The notes under the pieces: model-generated
Told to the model about the DNA's origin: nothing
The model's database searches: none
Seen by the model: only the letters and a program-made list of their open reading frames with translations
DNA from: Candidatus Woesearchaeota archaeon
GTDB lineage: Archaea; Nanobdellota; Nanobdellia; Woesearchaeales; WAPJ01
Reading direction: 5' to 3'
DNA length: 12,068 bases
Assembly: GCA_015519985.1 (NCBI GenBank)
Contig: WIAN01000059.1
Location: 1 to 12,068 of the forward strand
Shown here: positions 1-6,730 of the stretch, one piece after another
Layout of the letters: every line of letters starts with the position of its first letter
Numbering within the stretch: the first letter of the stretch is position 1
Program-made: the position numbers and the translations under genes

Positions 1-56
1 AAATTATCATATCCCTCTATTCCTTCTGTTTTTTTTCCTATTTTTCTTTCTAACAT
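1..56 (-). CDS. Start of an unidentified protein, cut by the left edge
   Basis: An ATG at 56-54 opens a reading frame that stays open to the left edge (18 complete codons). An in-frame TAA lies three codons upstream, so the ATG is the first usable start. The peptide begins MLERKIGKKTEGIEGYDN, and most codons end in A (AGA, ATA, GGA, ACA, GAA), which matches the codon habit of the core genes in this window. A box-A-like TTTATATA lies 40-47 bases upstream. There is no clear Shine-Dalgarno sequence. The fragment is too short to assign a family. A chance ORF in A-rich DNA remains possible. Confidence 0.42.
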   Translation of the reverse strand, partial: MLERKIGKKTEGIEGYDN

Positions 57-95
57 TAAATTGTTTTAGAAATTAATATTATTTAAAGTTAGAAT

Positions 96-103
96 ATATA
101 AAA
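96..103 (-). promoter_or_regulatory. Possible box A (TATA) before the left-edge gene
   Basis: TTTATATA on the minus strand, about 40 bases before the ATG at 56. With usual archaeal spacing, transcription would start near 72-76 and leave a leader of roughly 17-20 bases. The DNA is so AT-rich that such matches are common by chance. Confidence 0.22.
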
Positions 104-176
104 CATATAACTATCTAATTATATATTTTTATAATATAAATATAGAATGTGAAATTATGAAACGTGTAATGTGATA

Positions 177-248
177 TGCACCGGCCGGGATTTGAACCCG
201 GATCGCTGCCTTGGAAGGGCAGAATCATAGCCGTTAGACCACCGGTGC
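177..248 (-). tRNA. tRNA-Gly (anticodon UCC)
   Basis: This folds into a complete cloverleaf of 72 bases. The acceptor stem is GCACCGG paired with CCGGTGC, 7 of 7. The anticodon stem is CTGCC/GGCAG around the loop CTTCCAA, giving anticodon UCC at 215-213. The T stem is CCGGG/CCCGG with loop TTCAAAT, and the discriminator base is A at 177. The D stem is the weak arm, with a T-T opposition at 13-22. No CCA is encoded after the discriminator (TAT follows), so CCA must be added enzymatically. No intron is present. It should read GGA and GGG, and GGA is the favoured glycine codon in most genes here. The GC-rich stems stand out sharply from the AT-rich surroundings. It lies 122 bases downstream of the cytidylate kinase stop. 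Confidence 0.97.
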
Positions 249-286
249 TAATAAAATTTGAAAGTAATTTTTAGAGAATGTTTTTT

Positions 287-300
287 ATTTATAAAATTTT
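287..300 (-). promoter_or_regulatory. Likely BRE/TATA promoter of tRNA-Gly
   Basis: The minus strand reads an A-run followed by TTTTATAAAT, centred about 43 bases upstream of the tRNA 5' end. This would give a pre-tRNA leader of about 15-20 bases, which RNase P would remove. The gap between cmk and the tRNA has no T run of five or more on this strand, so read-through from cmk is also possible. Confidence 0.4.
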
Positions 301-370
301 TGATTAATAATTTTTTATATAATTTTATTTTTTTTTATTTTTCTTTACTTTTATTTTCAATTTTATTTTT

Positions 371-928
371 TTATTCTTTTTTTTCTTCTTTTTCTAAATA
401 TATTTTTACTGCTTCTAAAATTATATTTACTGCTTCTTCTGCTGTTATGTTTGTAGTGTCTATTATTAAATCATAATTGTGCATGTCATCTAGTCTTATA
501 CTATAATATTTTTTGTATCTTCTTTCGTCTGTTGCTTGTCTTTTTAATAAATGTTCATAAGCTTCATCTACATCTATGTACTTTTCTTCTTCTCTAAAAT
601 CTTTTAATATTCTTTCTGCTGCTACTCTTAAGTCTGCTTTTAAAAATACTTTTAAACTGTTTTTTATAAAATACCATCCTAATCTTGATACTACTACAAT
701 ATTGTCTCTTGTTTGTCCTAATTCTTCTTGAAATTCATCAACTTCATGATCCGTCCAGAATTCTTTTTCTCCTATTAAGTTTAATTCTTCTAATGTTATT
801 CCTCTCTGTTTTGCCATTTCTCTTCTCATTTCTCCTATAGAATACAATTTGTATTTTAATTTTTCACTCAATATTTTTCCTACTGTATCTTTTCCTGCTC
901 CTGGAGTTCCACTTATTGTTATTATCAT
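371..928 (-). CDS. cmk: Archaeal-type cytidylate kinase (CMP/dCMP kinase)
   Basis: A small P-loop nucleoside monophosphate kinase, predicted to phosphorylate CMP/dCMP with ATP in the cytosol. From the ATG at 928 it is 185 residues, the usual size of the archaeal short form. The P-loop GTPGAGKDT sits at residues 7-15. A lid/substrate segment follows with DERRYKKYYSI, and then the family-typical NYDLIIDTT near the C-terminus. The tail is highly charged (YLEKEEKKE). A TTG three codons upstream (937) could also start the protein. I chose the ATG because archaeal homologues begin close to MIITISG and a TGAT lies just before it. One deviation: the region that normally reads like EGRLAGW reads VSRLGWYF here, keeping the Arg and Trp but not the Gly. 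It is the last protein gene of the psmB-to-cmk run, 78 bases after secD. A related small kinase is the alternative. Confidence 0.88.
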   Translation of the reverse strand: MIITISGTPGAGKDTVGKILSEKLKYKLYSIGEMRREMAKQRGITLEELNLIGEKEFWTDHEVDEFQEELGQTRDNIVVVSRLGWYFIKNSLKVFLKADLRVAAERILKDFREEEKYIDVDEAYEHLLKRQATDERRYKKYYSIRLDDMHNYDLIIDTTNITAEEAVNIILEAVKIYLEKEEKKE

Positions 929-935
929 TTTTATC

Positions 936-954
936 AAAAATAAATTTTATTTTT
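936..954. repeat. Near-palindromic leader element before cmk
   Basis: On the minus strand, AAAAATAAAATTTATTTTT is a perfect inverted repeat (two 9-base arms around one base) ending 7 bases before the cmk ATG at 928. The 17-base string TAAAATTTATTTTTGAT (949-933) recurs exactly before secF at 3786-3770. It could be a weak RNA hairpin, a protein site, or a coincidence of AT-rich sequence. Confidence 0.4.
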
Positions 955-1006
955 TTTATTTTGTTTTTTATTTATTTTCTACTGCTTTTTTTATTTTTTT
1001 GTGTTT

Positions 1007-2773
1007 TTATTCTTCTTTTTTTTCTTTTATTAATTCTGATAGTATGTCTGCAAATGCAGGTCTTGTTATGAATACTCCTATTGAGATTCCTATTATTGTT
1101 GTTAATGCAAATCCTTTTAACATTCCTGCTCCTGCACTCATTAATGGAAGCATTGCTACTAGTGTTGTAAAGTATGCTCCTAATATTATGAAAAATGCAT
1201 TTTTTATTTTTTCTTTCCAAGTTAATTTTCTTTTTGTGTTTTCTTTATTTAATGTTTCGTCTGTTATAACTATTTGATCGTCTACTCCTGTTCCTATTGC
1301 TACTATTATTCCTGCTATGCTTACTAAGTCTAAATTCCATCTTATTAATGCTGCTATTCCTAATATTATGAATACTTCTGATAATCCTGTTATTATTATT
1401 GGTATTGATAATACTGCTTTTTTATAAGCAAAAGTTAATATTATTATGACTGCTATTAATGCTATTAATCCTACTAACAATGCATTTTTTAAAAATTCAG
1501 CTCCTAATGTTGGACTTATATTGTCTATTTGTACTATTTTTAATTTTACAGGTAATTTTCCTGTTTCTAATATTGTTTGTAATTTTTTCATTTCTTCTAA
1601 AGCGATTTGTTGTGCTTCTTGTACAGTCAATCCTGATCCTGATCCTGAAATTCTTATGTTTGTTACTGCTGCTCCTTTTAATCCTGCTCCTATTCTTAAT
1701 TCGTCTACTTTTTCTCCGTCTAAATATAATGTTAAATTTTCACTTAAGAAACTTTCACTTCCACTTGGTATTACAGCTAAATCTTTTGTATATTCTGCTT
1801 GTCTTTTTGCTGCTTCTGGGCTTAAAGATATTTCAAATGAAAAAAAGCATATTGTTCCTTCTGCTGTTTCTTGACATCCTCTGAAAGGGTCTAATCCTGA
1901 ACATGTTGCTGATCTGCATACATAAGTTATGTCTTTTCCTCCTTCAAAAACAACGTTGTTTTTTATTTTTGCTTCGAATTTTCCTTGTTTTGATAATAAA
2001 TCTTTTATTTCTTGTGAATTTATATTTGATAATTCTACTAAAATATATTGGTTTCCTAGTAAGTCTGAACTTGGTCTTACTATTACTTCTGACAATCCAA
2101 ATGCATTCAATCTTTGTTTTATACTGTCTATTGTTCTATCATACAATTCTTTTGATATTGTATTGTTTGTACTGTTTGTATCTATTTTTAATAGTACTCT
2201 TGTTCCTCCTGCTAAGTCTAATCCTAATCTTAAATTGCTTTTAGGAGCATTTGATACATACAATCCTATTTCTTGAGGAGAAAATATTCTTGTATATTTT
2301 TGTTTTAATTGTGTGACATTTATTTTGTTATTAATATTATTTGTTATGTTTGTTGTACTTTCATTATTGTTTGTTTCGTTTATTGTTTCATTTATTTTTT
2401 GTAATAAAGAATTGTATTCTTCTTCATATTTTTCTTTATCAAAGTAAGTTAAGTTTATTCCATAAGTGTTTTTGTTTGTTGTTAATACGAAACTATCTCC
2501 TTTTTTTATTTTTAAAATTGCGTTGTTATAATCGTCTATGTTTTCTATTTTGTAAGTTGTAAAATTGTATAGTATTTCTTTTATTACTTCTTTTTGTACT
2601 GGTTGTAAACTTGGATCTGGGTTTTGTATTCCTGCGTAGTAAGCAGGAGAATCTTTTACTACTCCATTTATTGCTACTCCTTTATTTAGTGGAGCTGGAT
2701 GTATTGCTATTAAAGAAAATAATAATGCTATTATTAATATTATTACTCTTGTTTTTAATAATATTTTTTTCAT
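1007..2773 (-). CDS. secD: Preprotein translocase subunit SecD
   Basis: The large subunit of the SecDF membrane complex, which assists protein export at the Sec channel. It is 588 residues. TM1 is at about 8-24. A PDZ-like region at 31-110 has GVVKDSPAYYAGI. An Asn/Thr-rich linker spans 125-155. The P1 ectodomain starts with the family motif LRLGLDLAGG (181-190) and holds four cysteines (286, 291, 300, 309). A C-terminal membrane block of five helices spans about 427-570, introduced by TLGAEFLKNA and containing GTGVDDQIVITDE (495-507), the conserved acidic TM4 motif of archaeal SecD. The ATG at 2773 is preceded by GATGA, a weak Shine-Dalgarno. It lies 92 bases after secF, in the order secF then secD, as in other archaea and opposite to E. 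coli. No secA or yajC is present. The long N-terminal additions are the unusual part. Confidence 0.96.
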   Translation of the reverse strand: MKKILLKTRVIILIIALLFSLIAIHPAPLNKGVAINGVVKDSPAYYAGIQNPDPSLQPVQKEVIKEILYNFTTYKIENIDDYNNAILKIKKGDSFVLTTNKNTYGINLTYFDKEKYEEEYNSLLQKINETINETNNNESTTNITNNINNKINVTQLKQKYTRIFSPQEIGLYVSNAPKSNLRLGLDLAGGTRVLLKIDTNSTNNTISKELYDRTIDSIKQRLNAFGLSEVIVRPSSDLLGNQYILVELSNINSQEIKDLLSKQGKFEAKIKNNVVFEGGKDITYVCRSATCSGLDPFRGCQETAEGTICFFSFEISLSPEAAKRQAEYTKDLAVIPSGSESFLSENLTLYLDGEKVDELRIGAGLKGAAVTNIRISGSGSGLTVQEAQQIALEEMKKLQTILETGKLPVKLKIVQIDNISPTLGAEFLKNALLVGLIALIAVIIILTFAYKKAVLSIPIIITGLSEVFIILGIAALIRWNLDLVSIAGIIVAIGTGVDDQIVITDETLNKENTKRKLTWKEKIKNAFFIILGAYFTTLVAMLPLMSAGAGMLKGFALTTIIGISIGVFITRPAFADILSELIKEKKEE

Positions 2774-2865
2774 TTTACTTCATCTTCTATTCGTTTTGTT
2801 TTTTTGTTTTATATTTCATTTTTTTTATTTTTGTTATTTTTTTAAATATTATTTTATTATTGTTT

Positions 2866-3762
2866 TTATTTTTGTCTATGTTTTTTTTCTATTGTTTTTA
2901 TTAATATTGGAGCGTTAAACATCCAAGTGTTTAATATGTCTAACATTATTCCTATAAAGATTATTAACATTATTTGTTTTATTATTGGATTATTGCTTAA
3001 TAAAAATCCTGAAAGTGTTGCTACTAGTGTTGTTATTGACATTATTAATCCTGTTTTCATTGCATTAAAAGTTTTTTCATACAATTCTTTTCCTTTCGTT
3101 TTTAATATTCTTGTTGTTAATAATATATCTGTATCTACACTGTAACCTAATAACATTAAAAATGCTGCTATTCCTCCTACTGAAATTTTTATTCCTAATA
3201 AATTTGTTATTGTTATTGTTTCTACTATATCTGCTAATGCCGCAAATACTACATAAAAACTTGGCAAAGGTTGTCTGAATAATATGAATACTACTATTGC
3301 CATGAATAAGAATGCTAATATTAATGCTATGAATGATTCTTTAAAGAAACTTTTTCCTAATGTTTCTCCTATGAATTGTATGCTTATTTGTTCTTTTTTA
3401 ACATTATAATTTTGTGATATTAAATCTATTATTTCATTTATTTTATTCTGATCTTGTACTGTGCTTTCTACAAAATAACCGTAGCCGTTTGAAGATCTTG
3501 TTTCTCTTATTACTATTTCTTCATTTGTTACTGTTTTTACTTTTTCTTCTAAAGTGTTAATGTTTATTTTTTCTTGTGAAAAAAAGCTTATACTTACTCC
3601 TCCTGATAGTGTTATGTCTTTTAAGAATAAAGATCCTGTTGTAGTATACTTGTATGATAAAAATATTATAGAAAAGATAAAAAATATTATCATAACATAC
3701 ATTCCTACTGTTGAAATTTTTTTGTATAAAGAATATTTTTTTTTCAAATTTTCATTTTCCAT
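2866..3762 (-). CDS. secF: Preprotein translocase subunit SecF
   Basis: The small partner of SecD in the SecDF export complex. It has 298 residues from the ATG at 3762: TM1 at about 19-38, the P1-like ectodomain opening with LSGGVSISF, and five further helices between about 143 and 290. The archaeal SecF signature LGYSVDTDILLTTR is in the fourth helix region, corresponding to the VDD motif of SecD. Three starts are possible in frame: TTG at 3774, ATG at 3771 and ATG at 3762. I prefer 3762 because TGAT and GGTAAG lie at ribosome-binding distance, as TGAT does for cmk; 3771 would add three residues only. It sits 115 bases after aCPSF1 and 92 bases before secD, so the two translocase subunits are probably made from one transcript. 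Confidence 0.95.
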   Translation of the reverse strand: MENENLKKKYSLYKKISTVGMYVMIIFFIFSIIFLSYKYTTTGSLFLKDITLSGGVSISFFSQEKININTLEEKVKTVTNEEIVIRETRSSNGYGYFVESTVQDQNKINEIIDLISQNYNVKKEQISIQFIGETLGKSFFKESFIALILAFLFMAIVVFILFRQPLPSFYVVFAALADIVETITITNLLGIKISVGGIAAFLMLLGYSVDTDILLTTRILKTKGKELYEKTFNAMKTGLIMSITTLVATLSGFLLSNNPIIKQIMLIIFIGIMLDILNTWMFNAPILIKTIEKKHRQK

Positions 3763-3772
3763 TCTTACCATC

Positions 3773-3791
3773 AAAAATAAATTTTACTTTT
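3773..3791. repeat. Near-palindromic leader element before secF
   Basis: The second copy of the element before cmk. On the minus strand it reads AAAAGTAAAATTTATTTTT; the single change from the perfect palindrome would be a G-U pair in RNA. It ends 10 bases before the ATG at 3762. The exact 17-base match with the cmk leader spans 3770-3786. Confidence 0.38.
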
Positions 3792-3828
3792 ATTTTTTTT
3801 ACTCTTTTCCTTTTGTTTTTGTTTTTTA

Positions 3829-3836
3829 TATTTAAA
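3829..3836 (-). promoter_or_regulatory. Possible box A for an internal secFD promoter
   Basis: TTTAAATA preceded by GATAAAG on the minus strand. The same octamer lies before psmB. A start about 25 bases downstream would give a leader of about 40 bases for secF. Chance occurrence is likely enough in this AT-rich gap that the call stays weak. Confidence 0.27.
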
Positions 3837-3877
3837 CTTTATCAATTTTAAACTTTTTGACTATTAATTATAAATTT

Positions 3878-5770
3878 TTATTTCAATCTTACTGCATCTA
3901 AATTTCTTGGTGCTGAAGTTTCTATTCTGAACTTTTTGTATATTGTTGATGCTAAATCTAACGTTCTTGATGCTTCTCCATGATTTAATATTATTCTTCT
4001 TGGTCTTGGATCGCATCTTGATACAAAATTTAATAGTTGTCTTCTATCGCTGTGTCCTGAAAATCCTTCAAATGTTGCTACATCACAATTCAATTTTAAC
4101 ACTTCACTTTTTGTTCCTTCTACAAACATTATTTCTCTTTCTCCTCTTTGTATTCTTCTTCCTAAGGATCCTTCTGCTTGGTAACTTACAAATATTAAAG
4201 CGTTTTTACTATAAGGTCCTAATGCTTTTAAATATTCTACTGATGGTCCTCCTTGCAACATTCCTGAGGTTGCTAGTATTATACAACTTCCTTCTTCTTC
4301 TATTACTTGTTTTCTTTCTTTTGTAGAACCTACTCTTTTTAATACAGGATTTAAAAATGGATTGTCATCTTTATGGAATACTCTTTTTCTTATTTTTGAA
4401 TTTAAAAATTCAGGGTAAGCAGTGTGTATTGCTGTTACATCCCATACCATTCCATCTACATATATTGGTATTTCTTCTAACTCTCCTCTTTTTATTGCAT
4501 CTTCTATTACTACCATTACTTCTTGTGCTCTTCCTACTCCTAAAACTGGAACTAATACTTTTCCTTTTCTTTGTATTACTTCTTTTATTTTTTCTATAAA
4601 TGCTTTGTCTGTTTCATCTTTGTTTGGAAGTATATTATCTTTTCCTCCATAGGTAGATTCTAAAAGCATACTTTCTAATCTTGGGAATTTTGTTACTGCT
4701 GGATCTAATAATGCTGTTTTTCCATATTTTATATCTGCAGTGTATAAAAAGTTGTGTAATCCATTTCCTATATGCATATGTACCATTGCACTTCCTAATG
4801 TGTGTCCTGCATTGTATAATGTTATTCTTACATCTGGAGTTATGTCTGCTACTTCATTATAGTTTAATGTTATTGTGTGTTTTACCATTTCTTTTACATG
4901 TTCTGCTTCATATATTGGTTCTTTTCCTTCTTGTCTCATTATTTTTATATAGTCTAATAATAATAGTGCTGCTACATCTCTTGTTGGTTCTGTCATATAT
5001 ACAGGACCTTTGTAACCCATTTTAAATAAATAGGGCAAGAAACCTGAATGGTCTAAATGTGCATGACTTAATATTACTGCATCTAACTCTTCTATTCTAA
5101 ATTCTGGAGCGTCTAATAAAGGATATGGTTCTCTGTTGTTTGCTACATCTACTCCACAATCTAATAGTACTCTTGATTCTTCTGTTTGTAATAATAACGA
5201 AGATTTTCCTACATGTCTTCCGCTTCCTAAATATGATAGTCTTACCCATTCATTTTTTCTTTCTCTTATCCAACCGTCATAAATTCTTTGTCCTATTTTG
5301 TGTAAAAATTTTCTTCTAAAATCCGATTCTTTATATAATATTCCTCTTATAGAATCTATTATTTTACTTTTTACTGCTGGTTTTCTTTTTATTATAGGAA
5401 CCCATAATGTTTTTTCTCTTATTTCTTGTAATATTTGTCCATTTTTTCCTATTACTAATCCTGGTTTGTCTGCTTCTATTGTTACTATGCTTCTTTGAGG
5501 GTCAAACAATACATTTCCTACTTCTACTTCTTTTGGTATTAATTGTAATATTATTTCTTCTGCTTTTTCTTCATCTAATGTTAAACTTGGATCTGGTCTT
5601 AACTCTACTCTTTTTTTAAAATCATTAACTATTTTTTTTATTATACTTTGTGAGTTTAAAAAATAATTTTTATCATTTGTATAAAATACTATGTTTGATG
5701 CTTCAAATTGAGAATCAGATATTTTTTCTTTATCTAAATATTTTAACATTTCTTTTAGAATTTTACTCAC
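3878..5770 (-). CDS. aCPSF1, KH / metallo-beta-lactamase / beta-CASP ribonuclease
   Basis: The archaeal homologue of the CPSF73 nuclease. The family cuts mRNA at U-rich 3' ends, promoting transcription termination, and takes part in decay. It has 630 residues, the usual length. Two N-terminal KH-like domains occupy about 1-65 (no GXXG seen) and 70-145 (GKNG at 108-111). The metallo-beta-lactamase core carries HAHLDH (H236, H238, D240, H241), H323 in NAGHTLGS and D346 in YTADIKYG. The beta-CASP part has E371 in LLESTYGG, H573 in GFSGHSD and H597 in ILNHGE. All zinc ligands are present, so it should be active. The GTG start at 5770 is fixed by a strong Shine-Dalgarno AAGGTGA six bases upstream and by the family N-terminus. 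It follows psmB with a 194-base leader, and its likely substrates (U-rich RNA 3' ends) fit the oligo-T tracts seen after other genes here. Confidence 0.97.
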   Translation of the reverse strand: MSKILKEMLKYLDKEKISDSQFEASNIVFYTNDKNYFLNSQSIIKKIVNDFKKRVELRPDPSLTLDEEKAEEIILQLIPKEVEVGNVLFDPQRSIVTIEADKPGLVIGKNGQILQEIREKTLWVPIIKRKPAVKSKIIDSIRGILYKESDFRRKFLHKIGQRIYDGWIRERKNEWVRLSYLGSGRHVGKSSLLLQTEESRVLLDCGVDVANNREPYPLLDAPEFRIEELDAVILSHAHLDHSGFLPYLFKMGYKGPVYMTEPTRDVAALLLLDYIKIMRQEGKEPIYEAEHVKEMVKHTITLNYNEVADITPDVRITLYNAGHTLGSAMVHMHIGNGLHNFLYTADIKYGKTALLDPAVTKFPRLESMLLESTYGGKDNILPNKDETDKAFIEKIKEVIQRKGKVLVPVLGVGRAQEVMVVIEDAIKRGELEEIPIYVDGMVWDVTAIHTAYPEFLNSKIRKRVFHKDDNPFLNPVLKRVGSTKERKQVIEEEGSCIILATSGMLQGGPSVEYLKALGPYSKNALIFVSYQAEGSLGRRIQRGEREIMFVEGTKSEVLKLNCDVATFEGFSGHSDRRQLLNFVSRCDPRPRRIILNHGEASRTLDLASTIYKKFRIETSAPRNLDAVRLK

Positions 5771-5776
5771 TCTATT

Positions 5777-5783
5777 TCACCTT
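5777..5783 (-). promoter_or_regulatory. Strong ribosome binding site of aCPSF1
   Basis: AAGGTGA matches the complement of the archaeal 16S rRNA 3' end. It lies six bases before the GTG at 5770-5768 and decides that start. It is the clearest Shine-Dalgarno in the window. Confidence 0.75.
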
Positions 5784-5964
5784 GACATTTTTATTCTTAG
5801 TTTTTATTTATTCTATTCATTCTTTATTTTTTTCCTTATCGCTTTTTTTATTGTTATTATTTTTTTTAGATTTAGATTTTTGTAATACTAAACTATTTTT
5901 TAGAAGCAATTTTATTTTTTATTATATTTTAATATTATTTTAAAATTAATTGTTTTTAACATTT
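5784..5964 (-). other. Long purine-rich leader between psmB and aCPSF1
   Basis: This is the largest gap of the window. On the minus strand it is strongly A-rich and has no T run longer than four, so no oligo-T terminator follows psmB. Several TATA-like strings (for example TTAAAATATAATAAAA after the psmB stop) could be a promoter but cannot be told from background. A 30-codon TTG-started lysine/asparagine-rich frame (5909-5817) is present, but I do not believe it codes. I see no structured RNA. Confidence 0.35.
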
Positions 5965-6594
5965 TTAATCAAAATTTTTTTTTATTGTTTTATCTATCAT
6001 TTTTACTTCTCCTTCTCTTGGTAGTACTAATATTTTATATCCATTTCCTGAACCTATATCTCTTTCTAATGCTGCTTTTAAAGAATTTTCTGCTAATTCT
6101 ATTGCTTCTTTTTCTGATAAATCTTTTTTATAATTTGCTTCTAATACTCCTAATACGTATGACATTCCTGAACCTGAAGAATAAAAATCTTTTACTTCAC
6201 TTAAAGAACCGTCTGGAAATACATCATATATTTTTTCTCCTGTCTTATCAACTCCTCCAACTATAAAATGAGCTACTCCTCCAGTAGTTCTTATTGTATT
6301 GTAAGTTAAATTTGATAACAATCCTGCAACTTCTTCTACTACTATTTTTCTTCTTGTTTCTAACTCTTTTAATTTTATTTGTGCTTTTATTAATTTTAAA
6401 ATATTTTGTATTTCAGAAACAGAACCTGCTATTGTTACTGCTATTTTATCTTTTATTAAATGTACTTTTTCTACATCTTTTTGTACTATCGTATAACCTG
6501 CTGTTGCTCTTTTATCAGCAGCTAATATTACTCCGTTTGAATATTTTAATGCTAATGTTGTAGTACCTGTTTTTAAAAAATCTTTTTCTGACAT
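5965..6594 (-). CDS. psmB: Proteasome beta subunit
   Basis: The catalytic beta subunit of the archaeal 20S proteasome, which degrades unfolded or tagged cytosolic proteins inside the alpha-beta barrel. The product is 209 residues with a ten-residue propeptide ending in TG, so self-cleavage would expose Thr11 as the nucleophile (TTTLAL). Catalytic Asp17 and Lys33 of the mature form correspond to D27 (LAADKRAT) and K43 (DVEKVH). The SSGSGMS loop (139-145) and the RDIGSGNG motif (178-185) supply the remaining active-site Ser/Asp residues. The ATG at 6594 is preceded by GGGGGT eight bases away. No alpha subunit gene lies in the window. The next gene is aCPSF1; links between proteasome and RNA-processing genes are known in archaea. 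It lies 136 bases after the ligase stop and seems to have its own promoter. Confidence 0.96.
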   Translation of the reverse strand: MSEKDFLKTGTTTLALKYSNGVILAADKRATAGYTIVQKDVEKVHLIKDKIAVTIAGSVSEIQNILKLIKAQIKLKELETRRKIVVEEVAGLLSNLTYNTIRTTGGVAHFIVGGVDKTGEKIYDVFPDGSLSEVKDFYSSGSGMSYVLGVLEANYKKDLSEKEAIELAENSLKAALERDIGSGNGYKILVLPREGEVKMIDKTIKKNFD

Positions 6595-6602
6595 AAAATT
6601 TT

Positions 6603-6608
6603 ACCCCC
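6603..6608 (-). promoter_or_regulatory. Ribosome binding site of psmB
   Basis: GGGGGT, eight bases before the ATG at 6594, differs from GGAGGT by one base. A run of five G is exceptional in this AT-rich sequence, which supports a real function. Confidence 0.65.
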
Positions 6609-6651
6609 AAAAAAATTAAATTATAAAATTAGTAATTGTTTTAGAATGAAT

Positions 6652-6659
6652 AAAAAAAA
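6652..6659 (-). terminator. Oligo-T terminator after DNA ligase
   Basis: Eight T on the minus strand, 71 bases after the ligase stop. Intrinsic and aCPSF1-assisted archaeal termination both use such tracts. It lies about 22 bases downstream of the proposed psmB box A, so it may also be at the psmB start site. Confidence 0.4.
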
Positions 6660-6673
6660 GTTAAATTGTTTAG

Positions 6674-6688
6674 TATTTAAATCTTTTG
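6674..6688 (-). promoter_or_regulatory. BRE/TATA-like promoter of psmB
   Basis: The minus strand reads CAAAAGA followed by TTTAAATA, a purine-rich BRE plus box A. With usual spacing, transcription would start near 6650, giving a leader of about 55 bases that carries the GGGGGT ribosome site. Confidence 0.42.
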
Positions 6689-6730
6689 TTTTTTATAATT
6701 TTTTAAATAAGCATTTAAAGGTAATATTGT

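Noticed and set aside
258..476. Plus-strand 72-codon hydrophobic frame overlapping the end of cmk
   Set aside because: Nearly all Phe/Ile/Leu/Ser from AT-rich sequence, half antisense to cmk, no Shine-Dalgarno; looks like chance.
1446..2276. Several plus-strand open frames of 110-142 codons across secD, and similar ones across aCPSF1, psmB and the PIN-ATPase
   Set aside because: They are antisense to well-supported genes, consist largely of Leu/Phe/Ile/Ser from the complement of A-rich codons, overlap each other and have no ribosome sites or family motifs.
2310..2392. GTTT/ATTT-type repetition in secD as a tandem repeat or CRISPR-like array
   Set aside because: The units are irregular and follow Asn/Thr codons in frame; there are no conserved repeats separated by unique spacers.
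2787..2819. Ten-codon ATG mini-frame (MKYKTKKQNE) in the secF-secD gap, as a possible leader peptide
   Set aside because: No Shine-Dalgarno and the length is expected by chance; no attenuation-like structure or regulatory codon run follows it.
5817..5909. Minus-strand 30-codon frame, rich in Lys/Asn, starting with TTG in the psmB-aCPSF1 gap
   Set aside because: Only a TTG start, no ribosome site, low-complexity composition expected from A-rich DNA.
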